Shown piece after piece: positions 14,502 to 22,548 of a stretch of 40,702 bases of DNA; the first letter of the stretch is position 1, and every line of letters starts with the position of its first letter. This stretch comes from Armatimonadetes bacterium UBA5352 (GTDB lineage Bacteria > Armatimonadota > Zipacnadia > Zipacnadales > UBA5352). Both the position numbers and the translations under genes were made by a program. Under the pieces are notes generated by a model. The model ran no database searches and was not told where the DNA came from. It saw nothing but the letters and a program-made list of their open reading frames with translations. The stretch covers positions 1 through 40,702 of the forward strand of contig DHPY01000027.1 in the NCBI GenBank assembly GCA_002411015.1. The letters are read 5' to 3'.

Positions 14502-16442
14502 GTGGCTGCCTACGAAGCTCTCTTCTCCCCCGCCTCGATCGGCGCCCTGCACCTCCCGAACCGCATCATCATGGCGCCGATGGGCACGAACTATGCGGAT
14601 GAGCAGCATCACGTGACCGATCGCCTCATCGCCTTCCACGTGGCGCGGGCGGAGGGCCAGGTGGGCCTGCAGATCGTCGAGCACACCGCCGTCCACCCGA
14701 TGGGACTGGTCGCGTCTCGCATGCTGGCGATCTACGATGACGCGATGATCCCCGGCCTGCGCAGGCTCACAGACGCGGTGCACGAGGCAGGCGGGCGCAT
14801 CGCGCTGCAACTCCAGCACGCCGGCCGGCAGGCGAACGCGAAGGTCATCGGCGACCGGCCGCTGGCACCATCGGCGGTCAGCATCGGCGGCGGGCAGCAG
14901 CCGCAGAAAATGACCGAGGAGCAGATCCGCGAGACCATCGAGGCCTTCGGCGAGGGGGCGCGCCGGGCGATGGAGGCGGGCTTCGATGGCGTCGAGGTGC
15001 ACATGGCCCACGGCTACCTCGGCTGCTCGTTCCTCTCGCCGCTGCTGAACCGCCGCGATGATGACTGGGGCGGCGACACCGAGCGCCGGACGCGCTTCGC
15101 CCGCGAGGTCCGGGCGACCATCATCGAGCGCTGCGGGTCGGAGTTCCCGTGCTGGTGCCGGATCTCCGCAGACGAGTTCATCGAGGGCGGCACCGACCTC
15201 GCGGAGGCGCAGCGATTCGCGCCGATGCTCGCCGAGACCGGCTACCAGGCGATCCACGTCTCAGCGGCTATCGGCGAGACCGCGCGCTTCGCATCCGCGC
15301 CCTACTACATCGAGCACGGCCACCTCATCCCGCTGGCCGAGGGCATCCGCGATGTCGTGGACGTGCCGGTGATCGGCGTCGGGCGGATCCTCGATCCGGA
15401 GATGGCCGACGGGCTGATCCGCGACGGCCGCTGCGACTTCGCGGCGCTCGGGCGGGCGCTGCTGGCGGACGCGCACTGGCCGAAGAAGGCCGCTGAAGGG
15501 CGCGCGAACGAGATTATCCCGTGCATTGGCTGCAACCTCGGCTGCCTCGACCGCTCCTACTCCGACGGCCTCTGCCAGTGCACGAGCAACCCGTGGACGG
15601 GCCGCGAGGTGGACTGGTCGAACTACCCGGCGGGTGATCGCGAGACGAAGCGCCGGCGGGTGCTGGTGATCGGCGGCGGGCCGGGCGGGATGCAGGCGGC
15701 GATCGTGGCGGCGCATCGCGGGCACGAGGCGACGCTCTGGGAGCAGAGCGATGACCTCGGCGGGACCTTCCGGCTCGCGGCGATGGCCCCGGGCAAAAGC
15801 GAGCTTGCGGGGCTGCTCGAGTGGCAGAAGGATGAGCTGACGCGTGCGGGGGTGACGCTGCAGCTTCTCACGCACGCGACGGAGGATGCGGTGCTGCAGT
15901 TCGACCCGGATGTGCTAATCGTCGCCACCGGCTCGCAGCCGCTGGGGGCCGAGTCGATGCCCTTCGGCGCGGGCGGGCGGTATGTCAGCGGCGACGCGGT
16001 GCTCGCGGGACAGGCACAGGCGAGCGATCCGGTCTTCGTGGTGAGCAACATGGGCGCGGGCGCGGAGATCGCGCATCTGCTCGCGGAGCAGGGGCATGGG
16101 GTGACGCTGCTTGAGTCAGGCGCCGATCCCGCGCCGATGCTGCCGGCGGGCCCGCGCGCGTTCCTGCTGGAGCGGCTGGAGGAGCTGCGGGTGACGATCC
16201 TCACCGGCCACCGGGTGCTGGGGCTCGATGCTGAGGGGATCATGGTCGAGGCGATGGGCAAGGAGAAGCGCTTCGACGACCCCGGCACGGTGGTGCTGGC
16301 GCTTGGGCGGCGGGCGAACGATCGTCTCGCGAGTGAGCTGGAGAGCCTGCCGATGGAGATGGTTGTGATCGGCGACGCGGAGAAGCCGCGGCACGCGCAG
16401 GCCGCGGTGCATGAGGGCGCGCTGGCCGGGTGGGATATCTGA
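14502..16442 (+). CDS. OYE/2,4-dienoyl-CoA reductase-type iron-sulfur flavoprotein
   Basis: A 646-residue NADH:flavin oxidoreductase of the FadH/trimethylamine-dehydrogenase family. Residues 1-340 are an FMN TIM barrel: QLQHAGRQ, HMAHGYLGCSFLSP with the active-site His167, His170 and Tyr172, and LNRRDDDWGG. The [4Fe-4S] ligands are C341-x2-C344-x3-C348-x11-C360. Residues 385-646 hold the FAD/NAD domains, starting at the Rossmann motif GGGPGG (391-396). Size matches E. coli FadH (about 670). Electrons pass from NADH through FAD and the cluster to FMN, then to an enoate-type or other unsaturated substrate; which one is not readable. GTG 14502 has AAGGAG about 11 bases upstream. The metallohydrolase gene follows after 19 bases, so the two are likely co-transcribed. 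Confidence 0.93.
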   Translation: MAAYEALFSPASIGALHLPNRIIMAPMGTNYADEQHHVTDRLIAFHVARAEGQVGLQIVEHTAVHPMGLVASRMLAIYDDAMIPGLRRLTDAVHEAGGRIALQLQHAGRQANAKVIGDRPLAPSAVSIGGGQQPQKMTEEQIRETIEAFGEGARRAMEAGFDGVEVHMAHGYLGCSFLSPLLNRRDDDWGGDTERRTRFAREVRATIIERCGSEFPCWCRISADEFIEGGTDLAEAQRFAPMLAETGYQAIHVSAAIGETARFASAPYYIEHGHLIPLAEGIRDVVDVPVIGVGRILDPEMADGLIRDGRCDFAALGRALLADAHWPKKAAEGRANEIIPCIGCNLGCLDRSYSDGLCQCTSNPWTGREVDWSNYPAGDRETKRRRVLVIGGGPGGMQAAIVAAHRGHEATLWEQSDDLGGTFRLAAMAPGKSELAGLLEWQKDELTRAGVTLQLLTHATEDAVLQFDPDVLIVATGSQPLGAESMPFGAGGRYVSGDAVLAGQAQASDPVFVVSNMGAGAEIAHLLAEQGHGVTLLESGADPAPMLPAGPRAFLLERLEELRVTILTGHRVLGLDAEGIMVEAMGKEKRFDDPGTVVLALGRRANDRLASELESLPMEMVVIGDAEKPRHAQAAVHEGALAGWDI

Positions 16443-16461
16443 CGCACGCGAGGTGAGGACG

Positions 16462-17154
16462 ATGGCGAAGCTGACCTTCTACGGCCACTCCTGCTTCCTG
16501 ATGGAGGCCGACGGCAAGCGGGCGATCATTGACCCGTTCCTGAGCGGCAACAAGGCATCAGGGGCGGACCCGAACACCATCGAGGTGGATGCGGTGCTGG
16601 TCACTCATGCGCATGGCGATCACCTCGGCGATGCCGTCGCGATCGCGAAGCGCACCGGAGCCACCGTCGTAGCGGTGCATGAGATCGCGCAGTACTGCAA
16701 GCGACAGGGCGTGGCGGAGGCCTTCGGGATGAACCTCGGCGGCGCGCACGACTTCGACTTCGGGCGCGTGAAGCTGACGATCGCGCACCATAGCTCGGGG
16801 ATCGTCGGGCCTGAGGGCGTGATGGCGCTCGGGGTGCCCTGCGGCTTCCTCCTGACGATGGGCGGAGTGACGCTCTACCACAGCGGGGATACCGCGCTGT
16901 CGGCGGAGATGGAGCTGCTCGGGAAGCTGCACGAGATAAACGTGGCGGCGCTTTGTTGCGGAGACACCTTCACAATGGGGCTGGAGGATAGTATAATTGC
17001 GGCGAAGATGATCGGGGCAAAGCTGAACATCCCGATGCACTTCGCGACCTTCCCGGCGATCCAGGATACCGGCCAGGAGTTCGTGGATCGGCTGGCGGAT
17101 GCCGGGATGCGCGGTAAAGTGATGCTGGCGGGAGAGACAATCGAACTTCCGTGA
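16462..17154 (+). CDS. UPF0173-type metal-dependent hydrolase (metallo-beta-lactamase fold)
   Basis: A 230-residue soluble hydrolase related to UlaG. Metal ligands: His49, His51, Asp53 and His54 in THAHGDHLGD; His109/His110 in IAHHSSG; Asp143 in YHSGDT; His193 in PMHFATFP. FTMG (170-173) is the family signature. Length is typical (about 225-230). The ATG at 16462 has an AGGTGAGG site just upstream. It lies 19 bases after the OYE/FadH-like gene. Substrate unknown: UlaG itself opens ascorbate-6-phosphate lactone, but most UPF0173 proteins are uncharacterised. The codons around 16969-16997 include unusually AT-rich choices (AGT ATA ATT), which create a near-perfect sigma-70 promoter inside the gene. 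Confidence 0.93.
   Translation: MAKLTFYGHSCFLMEADGKRAIIDPFLSGNKASGADPNTIEVDAVLVTHAHGDHLGDAVAIAKRTGATVVAVHEIAQYCKRQGVAEAFGMNLGGAHDFDFGRVKLTIAHHSSGIVGPEGVMALGVPCGFLLTMGGVTLYHSGDTALSAEMELLGKLHEINVAALCCGDTFTMGLEDSIIAAKMIGAKLNIPMHFATFPAIQDTGQEFVDRLADAGMRGKVMLAGETIELP
16969..16997 (+). promoter_or_regulatory. near-consensus sigma-70 promoter inside the metallohydrolase gene
   Basis: TTCACA (16969-16974, 5/6 to TTGACA) and TATAAT (16992-16997, 6/6) are separated by exactly 17 bases. The expected start of transcription is near 17004, with about 150 coding bases still to go. The -10 is built from ATA and ATT isoleucine codons in a gene that otherwise uses mostly ATC, which hints that the sequence is kept as a promoter. 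It would drive the 23-codon ORF at 17261 and possibly the serine hydrolase at 17774. Confidence 0.55.
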
Positions 17155-17260
17155 TGCGCCCTGCGTCTACGCAGATGGAGTGAGCACTTCTCGGGTGTTC
17201 CAACGGGGTCAACGCTGCCCCGCACCCTGACGGTCGCACATCACACAGGAGGTGATGCAG

Positions 17261-17332
17261 TTGGGCTATAGAACAGACTGCATGGTGAAGGTGACGGAGA
17301 CCAGTTGCACAGGGTGTGGTGTCGGCAGCTAG
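17261..17332 (+). CDS. putative 23-residue Cys-rich small protein
   Basis: The tiny frame MGYRTDCMVKVTETSC, continuing TGCGVGS, has three cysteines in 23 residues, including a C-x2-C near the end. Its support is contextual. AGGAGGTGAT (17247-17256) complements ten bases of the usual 16S rRNA 3' tail. The TTG start at 17261 lies 8 bases after the AGGAGG core (17247-17252); an ATG at 17255 would be too close. A near-consensus promoter lies upstream (16969-16997) and a strong hairpin downstream (17419-17458). No homolog is recognised. It might be a real small protein, a peptide precursor, a leader peptide or chance. Confidence 0.35.
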   Translation: MGYRTDCMVKVTETSCTGCGVGS

Positions 17333-17418
17333 GAACTTGCTGTCGGTGACCGCGCCCTGCTGAGGCGAAAGAATCTCAGAAAGGTCTCCTCAGCTTGGCC
17401 TGCGGTCTTCACGAAACG

Positions 17419-17470
17419 GACCCCGCCACCAGACAGCCCTGTCTGGACCGGCGGGGTCTCTTGATTCTGG
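17419..17470 (+). terminator. long double-stem hairpin terminator
   Basis: An outer stem GACCCCGCC/GGCGGGGTC (17419-17427 / 17450-17458) and an inner perfect stem CCAGACAG/CTGTCTGG (17429-17436 / 17439-17446) are followed by the T-rich TCTTGATTCT. It would end transcripts from the metallohydrolase gene and the small ORF. The hairpin is very stable; the T tract is imperfect. Confidence 0.6.
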
Positions 17471-17654
17471 AGGTATGCCAGAGTAACGCGGGGAACGTCG
17501 CTGTGACAAGATACAGCAGACATGATTCGCGCTGTGCGCGGCAGGATCTGCTCGCTGCGCTCGCACAACGGGCAACGGCAAACGGCGTCCAATGGGAACG
17601 GGAGTGGACACCTCTGTGCCGTTCACATTCCCATGCCGTTGGTCGTTTCCTGTT

Positions 17655-17679
17655 GCGGCCCACGCCGTTTGTGGGCCGC
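17655..17679 (+). other. 9-bp perfect hairpin upstream of the serine hydrolase gene
   Basis: GCGGCCCAC (17655-17663) and GTGGGCCGC (17671-17679) flank a 7-base loop, about 95 bases before the serine hydrolase start. It may be a leader-RNA structure or a second terminator; there is no T tract. Confidence 0.35.
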
Positions 17680-17773
17680 ATCCTGCCCGGCGAAGCCGGA
17701 ATCCTGTTTCGCAGCAGCCCCGTCCTGCAGCCTGTCGTACGCACATGCCCTGTCGAGGAGAGGAGCTCGTCTC

Positions 17774-19702
17774 GTGCCATACGCCCTCATCGTCGCGTCG
17801 CTCCTGATCGGCACCATGCTCTCCCCTGCCCTCGCGCAGGAGCAGCCCGCAACCGATGATCTCGCGGCGGCCATCGCCTCAGTCGAGCAATCCGCGCCCG
17901 CGGGCGCCGACCCGCAGGTGCTCGCGACGAACCTGCCCCTCGCGAAGCTCAAGCTGAAGAAGGCGCGGCTGCTCGAGGGCTCGGCGTGGTATGCGGCCGC
18001 GAACATCGCCGATGAGGTCGCCGAGGGCCTGCGGCTCGTGGAGATGACGCGCGCCGGGCGGCGCTACGTGCCGCCGAAGGACACGCTGAGCGAGCTTGCC
18101 TACACCGCGCAGAACGATGGCAGCGTGCAGCCCTACTACGTGCACATCCCCGAAGCCTACGATGGCGAGCGCGAGTGGCCGCTGATCGTCTTCCTGCACG
18201 GCTACGTGCCAAGCATCAGTGTGGTGGACCCGTGGGTTCTGGGCGAGGACGTCTGCGACATCGCCGAGCGCAACGGCTGCATCCTCCTGATCCCTTACGG
18301 CCGGCGGAACACGGACTTCCAGGGCGTCGGCGAGGTGGACATCTGCGACGCCATCGAGCAGACGCGCGCGCAGTTCCGCATCGACCCGGATCGCATCTAC
18401 CTCTCCGGCGTCTCCATGGGCGGGATGGGCGCGTGGAACATGGCGCTGCGCCGTCCGGGGTTCTTCGCCGCCACCACACCCATCTCCGGCCAGACCGACA
18501 TGTTCCGCTGGTGGGGCTGGGACCCTCAGGGCATGACGCCGTTCAAGCGCTTCCTCGTGGCATGGGATAACCCGGAGGAGATGGCGCAGAACGCCCGCGG
18601 GCAGAGCTTCTTCGTGCAGCATGGTGAGCTGGACAGCCTCATCCCGGTGATCGAGTCGCGGTCGATGGTCGCCAGGATGCGCGCCCTTGATATCCCGGTC
18701 GGCTACTACGAGTTCACCGGTGCGAGCCACTACATCTACTGGGACACCCCCTGCTTCGAGAACGCGTGGGGCTGGTGCAAGGACTTCACGCTCGACCGCG
18801 CGCCGAGCCGCGTCACCTTCCGCTGCTTCTCGCTGCGCTACAACCGTGCCCATTGGCTCACGATCGACCGGCTGAAGCAGTGGGGCACGCCCGCGACGGT
18901 AGATGCGACTATAGCGCAGGATGGCGCGCGGCTGGACATCACCTGCGAGAATGTGGCGGCGCTGAGTGTCGACCTCGCGGGCTGCCCGCTCGCCGCGAAC
19001 GAGCAGTTCGTCGTGACGGTGAACGGCGAGCAGCGCGAGGTCACCCCGCAGGACGGGCGGCTGGCCATCGAGATCGATCCGGCGCCCGAGCAGCAGTGGC
19101 CGCCGCTCAAGCGCAACGGGCTCTGCGGCCCTGCGGAGGATGTCCTCAACGCGCCCTTCATCATGGTGCAGGGGACCGCGGGGAGCGATGCCGAGGACCT
19201 CGCGCTCGCGACGAAGGTCGGCATGTGGGTGGAGGAGTGGGATCGCTTCGCCGACGGCCTCCCGCGCGTCTGCACCGATGAGGAGCTGACCGAGGAGCAG
19301 GCACGCACGATGAACCTGGTGCTCTTCGGCACTCCTCAGACGAACGCGGTGCTGGCGCGGATCGCGGACCGCCTGCCGGTCACCATCGGTGACCACAGCT
19401 ACGAGGTGCTCGGCAGGACCTTCGCGGGCCCGAACCTCGGGCTGGCGCTCTGCTATCCGAACCCCGAGCAGCCGGATCGCTACGTGCTCATCTACTCGGG
19501 CGAGCTCTACGGCCGGCGGCTCTCGATCAACCACAAGCACGACATGCTCCCCGACTTCCTGATCTTCGACAGCACGCGCTTCACCATTGGCGACACGGAG
19601 GCGAACGTCTTCGGCGGCTGGTTCGATGTAGACTGGCAGCCGAAGCCGGAGCTTGCGTGGGAGGGCGACCACGAGCCAGGGCGGCCGGTGGTAGAGGAGT
19701 AG
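17774..19702 (+). CDS. secreted alpha/beta serine hydrolase (esterase/peptidase-like) with a C-terminal extension
   Basis: A 642-residue secreted hydrolase. The signal peptide is MPYALIVASLLIGTMLSPALA, with cleavage near residue 21. After a helical stretch (25-95) comes an esterase-type alpha/beta-hydrolase domain (about 105-330): oxyanion HG (142-143), nucleophile Ser214 in GVSMGG, and likely Asp287 (HGELDSLIP) and His319 (TGASHYIYW). This resembles feruloyl esterase, PHB depolymerase and prolyl-oligopeptidase-like enzymes. The remaining 300 residues hold beta domains and a Rossmann-like segment (MNLVLFGTPQTNAVLARIADRLPV, VLIYSGE) seen in large bacterial esterase-like proteins. The GTG at 17774 has AGGAG 8 bases upstream and gives the clean signal peptide, so the longer upstream frame is rejected. 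Probably acts on plant or microbial polysaccharide esters outside the cell; substrate uncertain. Confidence 0.88.
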   Translation: MPYALIVASLLIGTMLSPALAQEQPATDDLAAAIASVEQSAPAGADPQVLATNLPLAKLKLKKARLLEGSAWYAAANIADEVAEGLRLVEMTRAGRRYVPPKDTLSELAYTAQNDGSVQPYYVHIPEAYDGEREWPLIVFLHGYVPSISVVDPWVLGEDVCDIAERNGCILLIPYGRRNTDFQGVGEVDICDAIEQTRAQFRIDPDRIYLSGVSMGGMGAWNMALRRPGFFAATTPISGQTDMFRWWGWDPQGMTPFKRFLVAWDNPEEMAQNARGQSFFVQHGELDSLIPVIESRSMVARMRALDIPVGYYEFTGASHYIYWDTPCFENAWGWCKDFTLDRAPSRVTFRCFSLRYNRAHWLTIDRLKQWGTPATVDATIAQDGARLDITCENVAALSVDLAGCPLAANEQFVVTVNGEQREVTPQDGRLAIEIDPAPEQQWPPLKRNGLCGPAEDVLNAPFIMVQGTAGSDAEDLALATKVGMWVEEWDRFADGLPRVCTDEELTEEQARTMNLVLFGTPQTNAVLARIADRLPVTIGDHSYEVLGRTFAGPNLGLALCYPNPEQPDRYVLIYSGELYGRRLSINHKHDMLPDFLIFDSTRFTIGDTEANVFGGWFDVDWQPKPELAWEGDHEPGRPVVEE

Positions 19703-19809
19703 GCCCCATTTCCGGCAGGATTATCACAGTCTTTCCTTCTTCCGCTGTTTACCACGGATTCTCCGCCATTTGGAGACATTTTGCGGCCCACTGTGACGCA
19801 CTGTCGGCG

Positions 19810-20139
19810 GTCGGTCACGCTGAAGCACCGACTATCGCCACTGCGACAGACGTACCCGCCGGCATCCCAACCAGCGGGTGCGTCACCGACGCAGGCGGCG
19901 GCATTGGGGATGTCTGGCTCTCGGTCGATGATGAGTACGATCTGGCAGACGTCGCCAGCATCGAAGTGTACCCGGACGCCGACGGGGAGTTCTCGGTCAG
20001 CATCAACCTTGCGGCCGCCAGGAACGAAGACGACATGGACGGCCGCTGCTACACGATCTATCTGCACGCGGAGAATGCGGACGGAAGCGATGAAGCCTCA
20101 ACTTCCGTCGCGGTAGTCGTACCACATGATGGTCGCTGA
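19810..20139 (+). pseudogene. headless fragment of a secreted Ig/PKD-like protein
   Basis: The frame ending at 20139 reads like genuine protein for about 110 residues (VGHAEAPTIATATDVP, GIGDVWLSVDDEYDLADVA, GEFSVSINLAAARNEDDMDG, YTIYLHAENADGSDEASTS, VAVVVPHDGR). The end is typical of a bacterial Ig/PKD-like domain (YTI...A.N.DGS...S.VAVVVPHD). There is no start codon with a ribosome site, no signal peptide and no upstream domains; the frame runs back into non-coding sequence. It is best explained as the remnant of a larger secreted protein whose 5' part was lost. A short unprocessed gene starting with a rare codon cannot be excluded. Confidence 0.5.
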
Positions 20140-20150
20140 TCACACAGCCA

Positions 20151-20196
20151 GGGCCCCCCTCCCGGGAGACCAGAGGTGGTTGCGGGAGGGGGGCCC
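20151..20196. terminator. 14-bp perfect hairpin between convergent units
   Basis: GGGCCCCCCTCCCG (20151-20164) and CGGGAGGGGGGCCC (20183-20196) pair perfectly around an 18-base loop. It sits 25 bases before the GHL10 stop codon and just after the Ig/PKD-like fragment, a typical place for a shared bidirectional terminator. No T tract is present. Confidence 0.55.
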
Positions 20197-20221
20197 GTCG
20201 AAGCTGAACAGAGACACGCGG

Positions 20222-22543
20222 CTACTCCGCCTCTGGCGCCTCCCCCAGCACGATCAGCGGCTGGCTGCGCAGGTAGAACGGCTCTTCGTGCCCGTCTGCG
20301 TAGACCACCTCGCCATGCACGATCAGGGAGTAGATGCCAGGATCGCGGCGCAGCGTGACCGGGAGCTCCATCGCGTTCGCCTCAGCCGAGATGTACCGCC
20401 CAAGTGCCTCTGCCTCGCCGCCGCGAGCGGGCATGATCAGCGGCTGCGCGGTGATCTGCTGGACGCCCTCACCGGTCGCGCGCAGCCTGATCTGCACCGC
20501 GATCTCCGCGCCAATCGCGCGAGTGCGAGCCGCCCCGCCCGCAACGCCCTCAGGCCACTCGAACTGCGCGGTTGCGGACTGCTCGTGGTGCGGCATGACC
20601 TCGACCGGCGTGGCGATGGCGCCATCAGTGATGCCGCGGATGACCTCCCGCGAGAAGTCGTTGAGCGCGAAGATGAGGAAGCCATCCGCGCCAAGCTCGC
20701 GGGCGAGCGCGATCTGCTGCGAGAGGTTCACGGGCGTGCTGGAGCGCGTAGAGGCTACGCCGATGCCCGCGTAGACCGGGATCGTGCCGCCGACAAGCTC
20801 CATCTGCGGCTCGAGCTTGCGGCGGAAATCCTCGACGCTGCCGGTGTAGTTCATCGGGCAGAGGAAGTCGAGGTAGCCCTCGCGCGCCCAGGTGATCCAG
20901 TCCTGCGCGTCCGCCTCTGGCGCGCCGGTGACGCTGGCGCGTGCGGCGAGGGAGATCTGCAGATCGGGCTTGATCGCCGCGAGGCGCTCGCGCATCTCGG
21001 CGACCAGCGAGGTCTGCAGGTGGCGCCGCCAGTCGCGGTACTGCGCGAGCAGCTTGCCGCCCTCCCAGCAATCCGCGGGCCAGTCCGCCACGGTCACGCC
21101 CGCCCACTCCTCGAACTGCTCGCGGCAGCGGTCGCAGTAGCAGTAGCGGCTCGACGGGTAGCGCATGAAGTCGTAGTGGATGCCGTCCACGTCGAAGTTC
21201 CGCGCCATCTCCTCCATCGCCGCGATCTCAAGCCGCCGGTTGCGCTCATCGGAGGGATCGAGCCAGCGCCGGCTCCAGGTGTACTGCTGATCGCGCTCCT
21301 CCTCGCCCATCGCCTGCTCGACGGAGACGACAAAGCGACCCTCCTCGTAGAAGCGATCCACGACGCCCTCGGCGGCCATGTAGACCTGCCAGTTCCCGCG
21401 CCACGGATGGACCTCGATCCCATGCGCATGCGCGGCCGCAATGCACTCAGTCAGGTGATCGCGCTCAGTCACCTGTGGCAGCACCTCACTGGGGTAGGCG
21501 GCCGCGCCGGGTGTGCACATGTTCGGGAAGACCGCGGTGAAGTGCTCGGCCTCCAGTTCCGCCATGATCGCGTCCCAGTCGATCGCATCGCTCGGGAAGC
21601 TCATCCATGCGCCGCGCATCTCGTAGGGGCGCGAGGGGAAGCCCGCCGCGAGTGCTCGCTGGGTGGCCGCGTGAACCTGCTGCGCGGCGGCGAGGGCATC
21701 GGCGTAGCGCTCCTCACGCAGAGCCCTCTCGCCCTCCGCGGCAAGCTGCTGAGCCTGGCGCGCGGAGGCCGCGGCGGCCTGGTTCCCGCGCGTGGCTGCG
21801 AGCAGCGCGTCGAAGTCAGCGTAGCCGGTACCAGCCAGCGCGCCCGCAAGCGCGTCCCCGACCATGCGCTCCCACGCGCCGGTTACGAAGTGGCCGATCG
21901 TTGCCAGCAGCAGGTGGTGCTGCGCGGCGGTGTCGGCCTCGGGCCAGAGGACATGCGCCACCCAGACCGAGTGGTCGGTCATCACGACCGCCGGCGTGCC
22001 GGTGGAGGTGCCCTTGGAATCGAGCCAGTCCGCGATCGCGGTCGCGCCGTCTGAGAGCTCAGTCGCCACCTGTGCGCTCTTCGACTCCTGCCGCACCTGC
22101 TCGGGGAATCCGGGCGGAGCGTCGTCGGTGAACTGCATCGTGTGAAGCTGGCCCTCATACTCGTTCCGGCGGTAGGTCAATGCCTGCAGGCCAAGCATCT
22201 CCTGCAGCCCCTCAGGCACGCTGAAGAACCACATGACGTTGCCGCCGCCGGCGACGTAGTCGAGGATCGCCTGCGTATGCTCGGGGGTGGTGTCCAGCGC
22301 GAACGGGAAGATCGCGAGGCTGTACGCCGCAAGTTCGCCTGCGACGATCTGCTCGTCGGTCACGATGTCATACGCGACACTGTTCTGATCGAGGCCGCGC
22401 TTGACCGCCTCGTAGTAGGTGCCGATGCCCGCGTCCGGGTGCTTCTCCAGCGAGAACGTAGCCTGGACAAGCGCGACCTCGGCGGCGTGGGCTGCTGAGC
22501 CGGCGACCATCGCAAGCATGACGGGAACGAGGATGCGAGGCAT
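20222..22543 (-). CDS. secreted GHL10 (DUF187)-type glycosidase with an N-terminal GATase-like domain
   Basis: A 773-residue predicted extracytoplasmic glycosyl hydrolase-like protein. The signal peptide is MPRILVPVMLAMVAGSAAHA. Residues 25-240 look like a GATase1/ThuA-type domain (LDYVAGGGNVMWFFSVPEG), then an Ala/Gln-rich helical linker (about 240-310). The GHL10 TIM barrel (310-660) starts at YEMRGAWMSFPSD and contains DVDGIHYDFMRYP, the family signature, with nearby Cys residues (YCYCDRC). A beta domain ends the protein. GHL10/YngK relatives are thought to act on cell-wall or polysaccharide glycans, but few are characterised. The ATG at 22543 is chosen because GGGGAG lies 8 bases upstream; a GTG three codons earlier overlaps the racemase stop. 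It is the last gene of a BatA - alr - GHL10 run. Confidence 0.9.
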   Translation of the reverse strand: MPRILVPVMLAMVAGSAAHAAEVALVQATFSLEKHPDAGIGTYYEAVKRGLDQNSVAYDIVTDEQIVAGELAAYSLAIFPFALDTTPEHTQAILDYVAGGGNVMWFFSVPEGLQEMLGLQALTYRRNEYEGQLHTMQFTDDAPPGFPEQVRQESKSAQVATELSDGATAIADWLDSKGTSTGTPAVVMTDHSVWVAHVLWPEADTAAQHHLLLATIGHFVTGAWERMVGDALAGALAGTGYADFDALLAATRGNQAAAASARQAQQLAAEGERALREERYADALAAAQQVHAATQRALAAGFPSRPYEMRGAWMSFPSDAIDWDAIMAELEAEHFTAVFPNMCTPGAAAYPSEVLPQVTERDHLTECIAAAHAHGIEVHPWRGNWQVYMAAEGVVDRFYEEGRFVVSVEQAMGEEERDQQYTWSRRWLDPSDERNRRLEIAAMEEMARNFDVDGIHYDFMRYPSSRYCYCDRCREQFEEWAGVTVADWPADCWEGGKLLAQYRDWRRHLQTSLVAEMRERLAAIKPDLQISLAARASVTGAPEADAQDWITWAREGYLDFLCPMNYTGSVEDFRRKLEPQMELVGGTIPVYAGIGVASTRSSTPVNLSQQIALARELGADGFLIFALNDFSREVIRGITDGAIATPVEVMPHHEQSATAQFEWPEGVAGGAARTRAIGAEIAVQIRLRATGEGVQQITAQPLIMPARGGEAEALGRYISAEANAMELPVTLRRDPGIYSLIVHGEVVYADGHEEPFYLRSQPLIVLGEAPEAE

Positions 22544-22548
22544 GTTGG

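Larger units (their letters stand above)
17155..17773 (+). other. 619-base interval with a small ORF and several hairpins
   Basis: No ordinary-sized gene is supported here. The interval holds a 23-codon Cys-rich ORF (17261-17332), a 7-bp inverted repeat (GCTGAGG 17359-17365 / CCTCAGC 17388-17394), a long double-stem hairpin (17419-17458), a 9-bp hairpin (17655-17679), and then the ribosome site of the serine hydrolase. Open frames that enter it from upstream of the hydrolase lack ribosome sites. No known riboswitch or RNA family was recognised. Confidence 0.5.

Noticed and set aside
17522..17773. In-frame extension of the serine hydrolase to an upstream ATG at 17522
   Set aside because: It would place 84 residues of Arg/Ser/Cys-rich sequence before a perfect signal peptide. 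The GTG at 17774 has an ideal ribosome site.
17879..22054. Long frames on the opposite strand of the serine hydrolase (597 codons) and the GHL10 gene (642 codons)
   Set aside because: Same antisense shadow effect; the true genes have signal peptides, catalytic motifs and ribosome sites.
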